Source: Planktothrix agardhii NIES-204 (GTDB lineage: Bacteria > Cyanobacteriota > Cyanobacteriia > Cyanobacteriales > Microcoleaceae). From it: a DNA stretch of 64,000 bases. The first letter of the stretch is position 1, and every line of letters starts with the position of its first letter. Of the stretch, positions 9,302 to 18,509 are shown one piece after another. The DNA lies in assembly GCA_003609755.1 (NCBI GenBank), contig AP017991.1:3583001-3647000 (forward strand), given 5' to 3'. The notes under the pieces were generated by a model that was not told the DNA's origin, searched no databases, and saw only the letters and a program-made list of their open reading frames with translations. The position numbers and the translations under genes were made by a program.

Positions 9302-9568
9302 ATGGATATTCAGTTAATCAATATTGGTTTTGGTAATATTGTCTCTGCTAATCGGGTGATTGCCATTGTTAGTCCTGAATCGGCTCCGATTAAGCGGATT
9401 ATTAATGATGCCAGGGAGCGGGGACAGTTAGTTGATGCCACCTACGGACGCAGAACTAGGGCGGTGATTATTACGGATTCTAGCCATGTTATTCTCTCTG
9501 CAATTCAACCGGAAACCGTTGCCCATCGCTTTGTGATGACCAAAGACGGCAATTCCCGCGATGATTAG
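9302..9568 (+). CDS. remA: RemA-like DUF370 regulator
   Basis: This 88-residue protein begins [14 protein letters not shown]. It belongs to DUF370, whose Bacillus member RemA is a DNA-binding activator of matrix genes that forms ring-like oligomers. ATG 9302 is preferred over an upstream in-frame TTG at 9275 because the family's N-terminus begins at this methionine. The conserved [10 protein letters not shown] segment and a basic YGRRTR patch are present. It lies just upstream of gmk, an association seen widely in bacteria. Its targets in cyanobacteria are unknown. Confidence 0.88.
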   Translation: MDIQLINIGFGNIVSANRVIAIVSPESAPIKRIINDARERGQLVDATYGRRTRAVIITDSSHVILSAIQPETVAHRFVMTKDGNSRDD

Positions 9569-9639
9569 GGGATTTGTTATTTATGCTTCTTGGTTTCCAT
9601 TGGCATAGCATGAGAAGATAGAAAGACTCCGATTCAATT

Positions 9640-9665
9640 CCTTGAATCCATCAGCAGGTTCAAGG
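9640..9665 (+). terminator. Hairpin between remA and gmk
   Basis: CCTTGAA (9640-9646) pairs with TTCAAGG (9659-9665), with two further possible pairs inside. There is no T-run, so this could be a weak terminator or an mRNA stabiliser. Confidence 0.4.
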
Positions 9666-9722
9666 GAAAATCAGGGATTCCCTATTACTTTGTTTGCAAC
9701 CGTCTAACGTGATTAAAATATC

Positions 9723-10280
9723 ATGAAAAAAGGCCGATTAATTGTGATGACAGGCCCTAGCGGGGTCGGAAAAGGAACATTAGTTCGTTCCCTACTCAAA
9801 GATCATCCTGAACTTCATTTATCCGTTTCCGTGACCACTCGTTCTCCCCGTCCCGGTGAAATCAATGGACAAGATTACTATTTTGTTGATCACCTTTGTT
9901 TTCAAAACATGATAGAACGGGGAGAATTGTTAGAATGGGCTGAATTTACGGGAAATTGTTATGGAACTCCCTTAATTGCTGTTAAAGAAAAAATTGAGGC
10001 AGGAATATCGGTTTTGTTAGAGATTGAATTGGAGGGTGCTCGACAAATTCGTTCTACTTTTCCATCGGCTTTAAGCATTTTTATTATGCCTCCTTCTATT
10101 GATGAATTAGAACGGCGTTTACGCGGTAGAGGTCAGGATTCTGAAGATGCCATTCGACGGCGTTTAATGAGGGCTAGAGCGGAAATGGACGCGGCTAGTG
10201 AGTTTGATTTTGAAGTGATTAATGATGATTTAGATTTCGCCTTACGGCGTTTAGAATCCGTATTATATTCTCCTGTTTAA
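9723..10280 (+). CDS. gmk: Guanylate kinase
   Basis: Gmk phosphorylates GMP to GDP with ATP, an essential step in guanine nucleotide supply. The 185-residue protein has the P-loop GPSGVGKGT at residues ~10-18, the GMP-binding [11 protein letters not shown] and YYFVD segments and the lid RLRGRG. Length is typical. It follows remA by ~150 bp and is followed after 10 bp by the TPR-GNAT gene, which may be co-transcribed. Confidence 0.97.
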   Translation: MKKGRLIVMTGPSGVGKGTLVRSLLKDHPELHLSVSVTTRSPRPGEINGQDYYFVDHLCFQNMIERGELLEWAEFTGNCYGTPLIAVKEKIEAGISVLLEIELEGARQIRSTFPSALSIFIMPPSIDELERRLRGRGQDSEDAIRRRLMRARAEMDAASEFDFEVINDDLDFALRRLESVLYSPV

Positions 10281-10290
10281 GCCGAAAAAT

Positions 10291-11625
10291 ATGCCCCAGG
10301 AAGACCCGTTAAAACCCGATTCTTTAAATGTGATGGCAAGGGATATCAAATCGGCTGAATCCTATGCAAATTTAGGGCGTTTGTATGATCAGCAGGAACA
10401 ATGGCAAGATGCGATCGCTAATTATCGTCAAGCGATCCAATTAAATCCCCATTGTTCTTGGTTTTATCACCATTTAGCGGATGTTTTTTTGAAACAAGAA
10501 CAATGGCAAGATGCCATTATTAATTATCGTTATGCAATTGAACTCAATCCTAATTTTTCCTGGTCTTATCATAATTTAGGGAATGGATTATTAAAATTAA
10601 AATATTGGGAAGAAGCGGTTCATGTTTATCGGAAAGCTATACAATTAAACCCTCATTTTCATTGGTCTTATTGTAATTTAGCCGATGGGTTAATTCAGCA
10701 AAAAAAATGGAATTTAGCGATTATTAATTATTGGAAAAGTTTGGTGATTCTGCATCAAACTAATCGAGATCAGGATTTTGTATTAATTGCAACTAAATTA
10801 GGGGAAACTCTGGAATATCATTTACCTGAAAAGTTTGATTTGGCGATCGCCCATTATCAAAAAGTCATTCAAAATCATCAACAGTATCCTGAGTATCAAA
10901 CTATTATTCAATTTTTAAGTCAAAATCAAAGCGCGTGGCTGAAAATCGCCGATTTTTTCCAACAAAAACATCTGATCAATGCGGCTTTGATTTTATATAA
11001 AATGGCTGTAGAATTTTATCCTGATCAGATTTATATTGCAGAAAAGTTTAATACTCTATTACAGAAAAAAACTGAATTAGAAACATCAATTAATTTACGA
11101 CATCAAAATATTGATCAGAATTTAAAGAAATGGTCTAAATATGATGATGGTATTACTAATATCACCACCAATAATTTTAATATTCCCTTAGCAACCCATC
11201 AACAACTCGGACAATTTATTTTTAGTACCGATATTAATTTTGACTTAAACCAATTAGATCAACTCTTTAAAGCAGTCAGTTGGATGACTCGTGATCATGA
11301 ACACATGAAAATCTCCCTAAAACACAGTTTTTTAGTTGTCACCCTTTGGTTTGTCACCCCCACCCAAAAACAATTAATTGGGTTTACCCGGGCTGTTTCA
11401 GATCACGTTTATAATGCCACCCTTTGGGATGTGGTAATTCATCCTAGTTTTCAAAATCAAGGATTAGGAAAGTCTTTAATTCGGTATACCTTAGAACAGC
11501 TACAATTGCAAAATATTGAAAATATTACGTTATTTGCTGGGAATAAAGCGGTTAATTTCTATCATAGTTTAGGGTTTATTACCGATCCTAACGGGATTAA
11601 AGGAATGTTTTGGGTTTCACCTTAA
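10291..11625 (+). CDS. TPR-repeat protein with C-terminal GNAT acetyltransferase domain
   Basis: This 444-residue protein has four to five N-terminal tetratricopeptide repeats (residues ~22-210, recurring W-QDAI--YR-AI-LNP pattern). A linker follows, then a GNAT domain over roughly residues 300-444. The acetyl-CoA-binding signature is QNQGLGKSL, followed by the FY-S-GF signature (FYHSLGF). TPRs normally bind protein partners, so the acetyltransferase may be targeted to a protein or complex. Substrate unknown. It lies 10 bp downstream of gmk. The cyanobacterial-style fusion is clear from the sequence, but the function is not. Confidence 0.82.
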   Translation: MPQEDPLKPDSLNVMARDIKSAESYANLGRLYDQQEQWQDAIANYRQAIQLNPHCSWFYHHLADVFLKQEQWQDAIINYRYAIELNPNFSWSYHNLGNGLLKLKYWEEAVHVYRKAIQLNPHFHWSYCNLADGLIQQKKWNLAIINYWKSLVILHQTNRDQDFVLIATKLGETLEYHLPEKFDLAIAHYQKVIQNHQQYPEYQTIIQFLSQNQSAWLKIADFFQQKHLINAALILYKMAVEFYPDQIYIAEKFNTLLQKKTELETSINLRHQNIDQNLKKWSKYDDGITNITTNNFNIPLATHQQLGQFIFSTDINFDLNQLDQLFKAVSWMTRDHEHMKISLKHSFLVVTLWFVTPTQKQLIGFTRAVSDHVYNATLWDVVIHPSFQNQGLGKSLIRYTLEQLQLQNIENITLFAGNKAVNFYHSLGFITDPNGIKGMFWVSP

Positions 11626-11666
11626 TTAAGTTAAACTGTATATCTTAGCTTTGTGTTTCTAGTGGA

Positions 11667-14414
11667 TTAAAATTCAATTTCTGCCCTCACCATCGGTTCA
11701 CCAATAATCTGATTTAAGGTAAATCCTAATTGCTGACAAATATTCTGCATAATCCGATTATCGCTAAGAATTTCGGCAAAAATTAGAGGCATTTTCTCTT
11801 GACGGGCAATATTCAGTAATTGGCGCAATAACTCCGTACCAATTCCTTGACGTTGGTAACTATCACTCACCAGTAAGGAAAATTCCACCTCATCGTTACC
11901 ATAGCCTTTACTCAGTCGTCCCACCCCAATAATTTTAGTTTCCCCTGTTTCCGGGTGTTGATATTCGGCAACTAAGGCCATTTCCCGATCATAATCAATA
12001 AAACACAGTCGTGATAACCGTTCATGGGTGACACGGGAACTGAGTTTCACCAGATGAGCATAACGCAAATAGACGCTTTCCTCCGATAAACTTTGATCGA
12101 ACTTGACCATCAAAGGTTCATCTTCAGGACGGATGGGCCGAATCGTAATCTCCATACCTTTTTGGGATGTCCAATGGCTGATATATTGCCGAGGATAGGG
12201 GCGAATGGCGGGTTTAGGTAAATCTTCGGGTTTGGTGTCGGGGGAATGTAATACCACCCGGGCATCTAAGGCAATTAACTCATTTTCCGAAGCCAATAAA
12301 GGGTTAATATCAATCTCTTTAATCCAAGGCTGCTCAACGACTAAATTAGAAAACCGGACTAATAACTGTTTTAAGGCTTCCATATCCACCGAATGCCGTC
12401 CCCGCACCCCTAACAGGGCTTTATAAATTTTGGTTTGTTCCATCATCCGCCGCGCAAGGGTAGTATTTAAAGGAGGTAAAGCCAAGGCGCGATCTTTGAA
12501 GACTTCTACTAATTGTCCTCCCATGCCAAACAACAACACCGGGCCGAATTGGATATCAAGGCTACTGCCAATAATCAATTCATAGCCTTCTAATTTGACC
12601 ATCTTTTGTACCGTCACTCCTTGGAAATGTTCGGCCCCCACCTGTTGAGTTACGGAGGTTTCAATGGCGGTATAGGCTTGACGGACGGCTTCTGGGGTGT
12701 TGAGGTTGAGTTTTACTCCGCCGACATCGGTTTTATGAGTAATCGTTTTTGACAATAGTTTCAATACCACCGGATACCCTAACTGTTCGGCTGCGTTAAC
12801 GGCTGCATCAATATTTGAGGCGATATAGGTTTGTACAGTGGGAATCCCATAGGCTGAAAGTAGGCGCTTAGATTCAAACTCCGTTAATAGGGTGCGTTCT
12901 TCAGCTAAAACCGAGTTAATCAGATGTTGCACACAATCACAAACCAGACTTTCATTCTCACTAGCCTTTGGTAAACTAGGAATTTCATACAAACCTTTTA
13001 AATTGTAGGTGTAGCGCCACATATAGTTAAACATCCGTACCGCCGAGTCGGGATAGGAAAAAGTGGCAATATTAGCTTGATTCAGAATTTCGATCCCGGA
13101 TGCTACATCCGCGCCCCCCATCCAACTCGCTAAAATCGGTTTATTGGGCATTTTCAGACAGCGCTCTTTTAACTGTGCCGCCGTTTTGCTTGGGTCAGTC
13201 ATGGCTTGGGGGGTTAAAATTACTAAAATACCATCACTATTCGGATCTTCAACCACGATATCAAAGGCTTTCGCATAGCGTTCCGGGTCAGCATCCCCTA
13301 AAATATCAATCGGGTTATCATGACTCCATTGGTTCGGTAACACTTGATTCAGGGCTTCCAGGGTTTCGGTGGAGAGTTGGGCTAGGGTTCCTCCTTCCCC
13401 AATTAGGGTATCTGTGGTTAATACCCCTGGCCCTCCGGCATTGGTTAAAATTGTAAGTCGCGGCCCTTTGGGTCGGGGTTGTTTACTGAGAAGTTCCGCA
13501 ATGGAGAACAAATGGGCAATATGATACACCCGCAGAATGCCACAACGTCTAAAAGCCGCATCTAAGACATGATCACTTCCGGCCATGGCTCCGGTATGGG
13601 AGGCGGCGGCTTTGGCTGCGGCTTCGGTGCGTCCGGCTTTAATCACAATAATTGGTTTAGTCAGGGCTACTTCTCTAGCTGCGGATAAAAAAGATCGGGC
13701 ATCCCCGATAGATTCCATATAAATAACTATACTTTCAGTATGGGGGTCATTGCCTAAATAATAAATTAAATCTCCCCAACCAATATCTAACATTGAACCG
13801 ATGGAAACGAAGGCACTAAAACCGACATTTTCTCGGAAACTCCAATCTAAAATAGAAGTACATAAAGCCCCACTTTGACTAATAAAGCCAACGCTTCCCG
13901 GTTTTGCCATGGCATTAGCAAAGGTGGCATTAAGTCCGGTTAAGGGATTCATTAATCCTAAACAGTTGGGGCCGATAATTCTAATTTTATTTAATCGTGC
14001 AATTTCTAAAACTTTCTGTTCTAATTCTATTCCTTTAGGGCCAATTTCTTTGAATCCAGCCGATAGAATAATCACCCCTTTAACTCCAGCCATGGCGCAT
14101 TCTTCCATGACAGAGGGAACACTTGCGGCTGGGGTGGCAATGATAGCTAAATCAACGGGTTCTGGAGTATCTTTAATACTAGGATAGGCTTTAATTCCTA
14201 AAATACTATTGCGATGGGGATTAACGGGAAAAACCATCCCACCAAAGGGACTACTAATTAAATTCCATAGTAGAGTTCTACCAACACTATTGGGCTTTTC
14301 TGTAGCCCCAATCACAGCAACGGTTTTAGGGTTAAAAATCGCATTCAGAGATTGATGTTCGTAGCGTAAGACATCATGGGCGGGGTCGGAAATTCGGGTT
14401 GTTGTGGCTACCAT
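11667..14414 (-). CDS. ADP-forming acyl-CoA synthetase fused to GNAT acetyltransferase
   Basis: This 915-residue fusion runs in order: CoA-binding Rossmann domain (from ~25, [13 protein letters not shown]), CoA-ligase domain with the phospho-histidine motif [10 protein letters not shown] near residue 270, ATP-grasp domain (~500-710, [16 protein letters not shown]), and a C-terminal GNAT domain (~755-915, acetyl-CoA loop [11 protein letters not shown]). It resembles Pat/PatZ-type proteins. In E. coli PatZ the ligase part is degenerate, but here the catalytic histidine and ATP-grasp motifs look intact, so it may make acetate plus ATP from acetyl-CoA. It is divergent from adhE and may share fermentative regulation with it. 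Confidence 0.9.
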   Translation of the reverse strand: MVATTTRISDPAHDVLRYEHQSLNAIFNPKTVAVIGATEKPNSVGRTLLWNLISSPFGGMVFPVNPHRNSILGIKAYPSIKDTPEPVDLAIIATPAASVPSVMEECAMAGVKGVIILSAGFKEIGPKGIELEQKVLEIARLNKIRIIGPNCLGLMNPLTGLNATFANAMAKPGSVGFISQSGALCTSILDWSFRENVGFSAFVSIGSMLDIGWGDLIYYLGNDPHTESIVIYMESIGDARSFLSAAREVALTKPIIVIKAGRTEAAAKAAASHTGAMAGSDHVLDAAFRRCGILRVYHIAHLFSIAELLSKQPRPKGPRLTILTNAGGPGVLTTDTLIGEGGTLAQLSTETLEALNQVLPNQWSHDNPIDILGDADPERYAKAFDIVVEDPNSDGILVILTPQAMTDPSKTAAQLKERCLKMPNKPILASWMGGADVASGIEILNQANIATFSYPDSAVRMFNYMWRYTYNLKGLYEIPSLPKASENESLVCDCVQHLINSVLAEERTLLTEFESKRLLSAYGIPTVQTYIASNIDAAVNAAEQLGYPVVLKLLSKTITHKTDVGGVKLNLNTPEAVRQAYTAIETSVTQQVGAEHFQGVTVQKMVKLEGYELIIGSSLDIQFGPVLLFGMGGQLVEVFKDRALALPPLNTTLARRMMEQTKIYKALLGVRGRHSVDMEALKQLLVRFSNLVVEQPWIKEIDINPLLASENELIALDARVVLHSPDTKPEDLPKPAIRPYPRQYISHWTSQKGMEITIRPIRPEDEPLMVKFDQSLSEESVYLRYAHLVKLSSRVTHERLSRLCFIDYDREMALVAEYQHPETGETKIIGVGRLSKGYGNDEVEFSLLVSDSYQRQGIGTELLRQLLNIARQEKMPLIFAEILSDNRIMQNICQQLGFTLNQIIGEPMVRAEIEF

Positions 14415-14418
14415 AGAA

Positions 14419-14453
14419 ATCAGTTATCAGTTATCAGTTATTAGTTATCAGTG
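14419..14453. repeat. Heptanucleotide tandem repeat
   Basis: Five tandem 7-bp units of ATCAGTT and close variants just upstream of the acyl-CoA synthetase start. The type matches the ATTCCTA array at 7236 but has a different unit. Confidence 0.8.
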
Positions 14454-14653
14454 TAAGAGTTGATTAGTTTATGGATCAATTATACAAAGTTTCTGTCTCT
14501 CAAAATAGGGCTTTAATCTTAAATTAATATTAAATTTATATTAAAATCTAGTAATTTTGTCCCCGCCAGATTCCAAAATCGACAAAAACTATTATGATAT
14601 AAACGAACACCACAACAACCTGAATCCAAACAGAAACAGGAGCATATATCATC

Positions 14654-17320
14654 ATGGAAAAAGTCACAAATATTGATCAACTTGAATCCCTAATCCAACG
14701 GGTCAAGGTTGCAGAACAAAAGTATGCAACCTATACCCAGGAACAGGTAGACTATATTTTTAAAAAAGCGGCTCTAGCGGCAAATGCTGCCCGGATTCCT
14801 TTAGCAAAAATGGCCGTAGAAGAAACCGGAATGGGGGTTGTAGAGGATAAAGTGATTAAAAACCACTTTGCTTCAGAAATTATTTACAACAAATATAAAC
14901 ATGAAAAAACCTGTGGTGTCATCGAAGAAGACAAATCCTTTGGGTTTCAAAAAATCTCCGAACCCGTGGGGATTTTAGCCGGAATTGTTCCGACAACAAA
15001 CCCAACATCAACGGCTATTTTTAAAGCCCTAATTGCCTTGAAAACTCGCAACGGGATTATTTTTTCTCCCCATCCCCGTGCCAAAAATTGTACCACCGCC
15101 GCTGCCAAAATTGTCTTAGATGCAGCCGTCGCCGCCGGAGCCCCAGAAGACATTATCGGCTGGATTGATGCACCCACCGTACCTCTGTCCCAAGCCCTAA
15201 TGCAGCACCCGGATATTAAGCTAATTTTAGCCACTGGAGGGCCAGGAATGGTACGGGCAGCCTATTCTTCCGGTAATCCTTCCCTGGGGGTCGGGGCGGG
15301 GAATACCCCGGCTTTAATTGACGATACCGCCCATATTAAAATGGCCGTTTCCTCAATTATTATTAGTAAAACCTTCGACAATGGCATGATTTGTGCTAGT
15401 GAACAATCGGTAATTGTGGTTGATTCTGTTTACGAAGAAGTCAAGAAAGAATTTACCCTACGCGGCGCCTATTTCCTAACCCCAGAAGAACGGGAACGGA
15501 TGGCAAAGGTTATTTTTGTGAACGGACATTTGAATGGGGAAATTGTCGGTCAACCCGTGCAAAAATTAGGGGAATTAGCCGGAATTAATCTCTCGGAAGA
15601 AACCAGGGTAATTATTGGAGAAGGGATAGAAGTTGATGAAAATGATCCCTTTTCCCATGAAAAACTTTCTCCGATTTTAGCCATGTATCGGGCTAAGGAT
15701 TTCGAGGATGCGGTGGTAAAAGCCGATACTTTAGTACAGTTAGGGGGACGGGGACACACCGCCTCTTTATACACTTCTCCCAACAATATCGACCATATTA
15801 AACGGTTTGAAAATACCGTTCAAACCGCCCGGGTTTTAATTAATACTCCGTCTTCTCAAGGAGCTATTGGTGATATTTATAACTTCCGTCTTGACCCTTC
15901 TTTAACCTTGGGATGTGGCAGTTGGGGAGGCAATTCCATCAGCGAAAACGTCGAACCTCGGCATTTATTAAACATTAAAACCGTCGCCGAACGTCGAGAA
16001 AATATGCTCTGGTTTCGGATTCCTCCCAAAGTATATTTCAAATATGGATCTTTACCCGTTGCTATTCGAGAATTAGCTGGAAAAGAACGGGCTTTTATTG
16101 TCACCGATAAACCCCTATTTGATTTAGGAATTACCCGTTCCCTCGAAGGAGTTTTAGAGGAAATTGGAATAAAATATGATGTGTTCTACGATGTTGAACC
16201 CGACCCTTCTTTAGATACGGTACAACGGGGATTAACTTTAATGAATACGTTTAAACCCGATGTAATTATTGCCATTGGTGGGGGTTCTCCCATGGATGCA
16301 GCTAAAATTATGTGGCTGATGTATGAACATCCTGATATCGAATTTGAAGGGTTAGCAATGCGGTTTATGGATATCCGTAAACGGGTTTATGAATTGCCAC
16401 CTTTGGGCAAAAAAGCGATGTTAGTTGCGATTCCTACTACCTCTGGAACCGGGTCAGAAGTAACGCCTTTTGCCGTTGTCACCGACCGCCGCACTAATAT
16501 TAAATATCCTTTAGCCGACTATGCCTTAACCCCAAATATGGCAATTGTTGACCCGGAATTGGTGTTAAATATGCCCAAAAGTTTAACCTCTTTTGGGGGC
16601 GTTGATGCCCTAACCCATGCCTTAGAATCCTATGTTTCGGTATTAGCTTCGGAATATACCAATGGGTTATCCTTAGAGGCAATTCGGTTAATTTTTAAAT
16701 ACCTGCCGAGTTCCTATAATAATGGAGCAAATGATCCCAAAGCTCGGGAAAAAATGCACTATGCTTCTACTATGGCGGGGATGGCATTTGCTAATGGATT
16801 CCTCGGAATTTGTCACTCCTTAGCCCATCAATTAGGTGGGACTTTCCACATTCCCCACGGGTTAGCAAATGCCTTAATGATTAGTTACGTTATTCGTTAT
16901 AATGCTACCGATGTTCCGTTTAAACAAGCCACTTTCTCCCAGTATAAATATCCGAATGCTAAATGGCGCTATTCTCGGATTGCGGATTATCTGCGCTTAG
17001 GGGGAGACACCGAAGATCAAAAAATCGATCATTTGATTTTAGCCATCGAAGAATTAAAGCGCCAAGTGGGAATTCCGGCTTCAATTAAGGAGGTTTTAAA
17101 AGATATCAGTGAAGCGGAATTTCTGGCTAAATTAGATGAAGTTGCTGACCAAGCTTTTGATGATCAATGTACCGGAGCCAATCCCCGTTATCCTTTAATT
17201 AAGGACTTGAAACAACTGTTAATTGATGCCTATTATGGTCATCCTTTAGTTTCTAATGATTACAATGGCGATCGCATTTTCCCCGTCTTTGAACCCCAAC
17301 CAACTATGATTGGCGGTTAA
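14654..17320 (+). CDS. adhE: Bifunctional acetaldehyde-CoA / alcohol dehydrogenase
   Basis: AdhE reduces acetyl-CoA to acetaldehyde and then ethanol, regenerating NAD+ in dark anoxic fermentation. The 888-residue protein carries an N-terminal aldehyde dehydrogenase domain (to ~440, catalytic cysteine in NGMICASEQS). The C-terminal iron-dependent alcohol dehydrogenase (~455-888) has GGGSPMDAAK, VDALTHALES, GICHSLAHQLGG and HIPHGLANAL holding the metal histidines. Both active sites look complete. It is divergent from the ADP-forming acyl-CoA synthetase, so acetate- and ethanol-forming routes from acetyl-CoA start from one 240-bp intergenic region. Confidence 0.96.
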   Translation: MEKVTNIDQLESLIQRVKVAEQKYATYTQEQVDYIFKKAALAANAARIPLAKMAVEETGMGVVEDKVIKNHFASEIIYNKYKHEKTCGVIEEDKSFGFQKISEPVGILAGIVPTTNPTSTAIFKALIALKTRNGIIFSPHPRAKNCTTAAAKIVLDAAVAAGAPEDIIGWIDAPTVPLSQALMQHPDIKLILATGGPGMVRAAYSSGNPSLGVGAGNTPALIDDTAHIKMAVSSIIISKTFDNGMICASEQSVIVVDSVYEEVKKEFTLRGAYFLTPEERERMAKVIFVNGHLNGEIVGQPVQKLGELAGINLSEETRVIIGEGIEVDENDPFSHEKLSPILAMYRAKDFEDAVVKADTLVQLGGRGHTASLYTSPNNIDHIKRFENTVQTARVLINTPSSQGAIGDIYNFRLDPSLTLGCGSWGGNSISENVEPRHLLNIKTVAERRENMLWFRIPPKVYFKYGSLPVAIRELAGKERAFIVTDKPLFDLGITRSLEGVLEEIGIKYDVFYDVEPDPSLDTVQRGLTLMNTFKPDVIIAIGGGSPMDAAKIMWLMYEHPDIEFEGLAMRFMDIRKRVYELPPLGKKAMLVAIPTTSGTGSEVTPFAVVTDRRTNIKYPLADYALTPNMAIVDPELVLNMPKSLTSFGGVDALTHALESYVSVLASEYTNGLSLEAIRLIFKYLPSSYNNGANDPKAREKMHYASTMAGMAFANGFLGICHSLAHQLGGTFHIPHGLANALMISYVIRYNATDVPFKQATFSQYKYPNAKWRYSRIADYLRLGGDTEDQKIDHLILAIEELKRQVGIPASIKEVLKDISEAEFLAKLDEVADQAFDDQCTGANPRYPLIKDLKQLLIDAYYGHPLVSNDYNGDRIFPVFEPQPTMIGG

Positions 17321-17328
17321 TACCGAGG

Positions 17329-17371
17329 GGGTGATGGGGTGAATTTATCAAAATTTTCATCCCTATCACCC
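17329..17371 (+). terminator. Inverted repeat downstream of adhE
   Basis: GGGTGATGGGGTGAA pairs imperfectly with TTCATCCCTATCACCC, starting nine bases after the adhE stop. This is plausible as a transcription terminator or 3' stabilising hairpin. Confidence 0.5.
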
Positions 17372-17472
17372 GATCATTTCATCGGCTCTCTTTGGAAAAA
17401 TCACTAATCATCGTAAAGTAAGTATTTGGTAGCTATTCTAAGTGTTACCTTAATCGAAAAATATTATGCTAA

Positions 17473-17622
17473 AACGGCTCTACGTGGTACGACAATCAGC
17501 TTTTACTAAAATTTGAGTTGGGAGAAGTTCAGCTTTATCGAGACAATTATGCGGAATATGTACAACATCCTAATCCTTTAGTTGCTGCCAAATCATTTCG
17601 CCAAACCCTGAAAAACTTGTAG
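17473..17622 (+). pseudogene. Fragment of an unidentified coding sequence
   Basis: A 49-codon stretch without a start codon (segments include QLLLKFELGEVQLYRDNYAE and QHPNPLVAAKSFRQ) ends at TAG 17620-17622. It reads like the C-terminal tail of a real protein rather than random sequence, and its stop lies inside the 17619 palindrome. I do not recognise the parent family. It is probably the remnant of a deleted gene. Confidence 0.35.
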
Positions 17623-17646
17623 AGACGTGCCATGGCGCGTCTCTAC
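17619..17646. repeat. 28-bp palindrome of the GTAGAGACG family
   Basis: Arms GTAGAGACGTGCCA / TGGCGCGTCTCTAC with one mismatch. The outer nine bases match the elements at 6015, 43542 and 62956, and the centre carries an NcoI-like CCATGG shared with 43542. Confidence 0.8.
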
Positions 17647-17663
17647 GGGGATGAAATAAAAAT

Positions 17664-17966
17664 TTACTGTTGACTCAATTCAATGTTTAATAAGGCTTTG
17701 CCATGAATGACCGAGGCAATGGTAACAATGTCTTCTTGGATTTGATAAATGACTCGATAGGTGTAAGCAAATTGTTCACGGATGTTTTCATCGCCAAATT
17801 CTTGAACAATCATTCCCGCTTCAGGAGCCTTGCTCAAGTTGCGCGTAACATCAATGATTCTCTGGACAACCGCCGCCGCATAAGAAATTGAATCTCGTGC
17901 AATGTAAGCAGCAATTGCATCAATATCATCTATGGCTTGAGGCGACCAAACTACTTGATAACCCAT
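17664..17966 (-). CDS. RelE/ParE-family toxin
   Basis: This 100-residue protein has the RelE/ParE profile: an N-terminal VVWSPQAIDDIDAIAAYIA helix pair, a central PEAGMIVQEFGD turn and a C-terminal YRVIYQIQEDIVTIASVIHG strand pair. Members inhibit gyrase or cleave ribosome-bound mRNA; which applies here is unknown. Its start overlaps the upstream antitoxin gene by 16 bp, giving the usual antitoxin-first toxin-antitoxin order on the minus strand. Confidence 0.83.
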   Translation of the reverse strand: MGYQVVWSPQAIDDIDAIAAYIARDSISYAAAVVQRIIDVTRNLSKAPEAGMIVQEFGDENIREQFAYTYRVIYQIQEDIVTIASVIHGKALLNIELSQQ

Positions 17967-18139
17967 TTACTTAATAAACCTTCTGCTTCCTCTTGTATGA
18001 GATTCCTGGTCGTTTCGTGAATCTTAAGTCCATGACGGACTTTTTCGATTACATAGAGATGGTACTGTACATCCTCCAGTGAACAATCATCAGGTAGGTT
18101 ACTCAACAAAGATTCTACTTCCTTTTTGGTTCCACTCAT
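17951..18139 (-). CDS. Antitoxin partner of the RelE/ParE toxin
   Basis: This 62-residue acidic-then-basic protein (starts MSGTKKEVESLLSNLPDDCS) directly precedes and overlaps the toxin. The size, the SLEDVQYHLYVIEKVRHGL helix and the position match short antitoxins of ParE-type modules. Identification rests mainly on context. No DNA-binding fold can be assigned with certainty. Confidence 0.72.
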   Translation of the reverse strand: MSGTKKEVESLLSNLPDDCSLEDVQYHLYVIEKVRHGLKIHETTRNLIQEEAEGLLSKWVIK

Positions 18140-18509
18140 AATTTTTTTGGGTTTTTTTTATAGTTATTATAGTTTTCGATAACTGAAGCACCCGAAAGAT
18201 AGTGTTAGCCCCGACTTTATCGGTGAATAAGGTTGTCATAATAAAAGATAAATTGTATGTCCCGATGGAAAATGTCCCAGGGGAATCGAATGCTTCAGTC
18301 ATTGTTTATAGCAGGGAACACCGGAACAGCCCCCCAAACCCCCCGTGCACGCAGGGCTGGTGGGGGAGGGAACAGGGGGAAATACTTCACCGTCTGGGTT
18401 CCAAGATCCGTCTGGTGTCCTAACTGCCTTGGCGGTTGCTATAAAATCCAGCCTATAGTTATGACAGATCAATCCTATCAGATGGTTCTGTCCAGGTGTA
18501 AACCTGAAT
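18140..18509. other. Intergenic region between toxin-antitoxin pair and thrS
   Basis: About 370 bases with a G/C-rich patch at 18325-18385 (runs of C and G). No supported gene or RNA is seen. Open frames on either strand lack coding character. Confidence 0.4.

Noticed and set aside
9640-9665. Possible tRNA because of GGTTCAAGG
   Set aside because: No acceptor stem or anticodon arm can be formed around it; the bases fit a simple hairpin.
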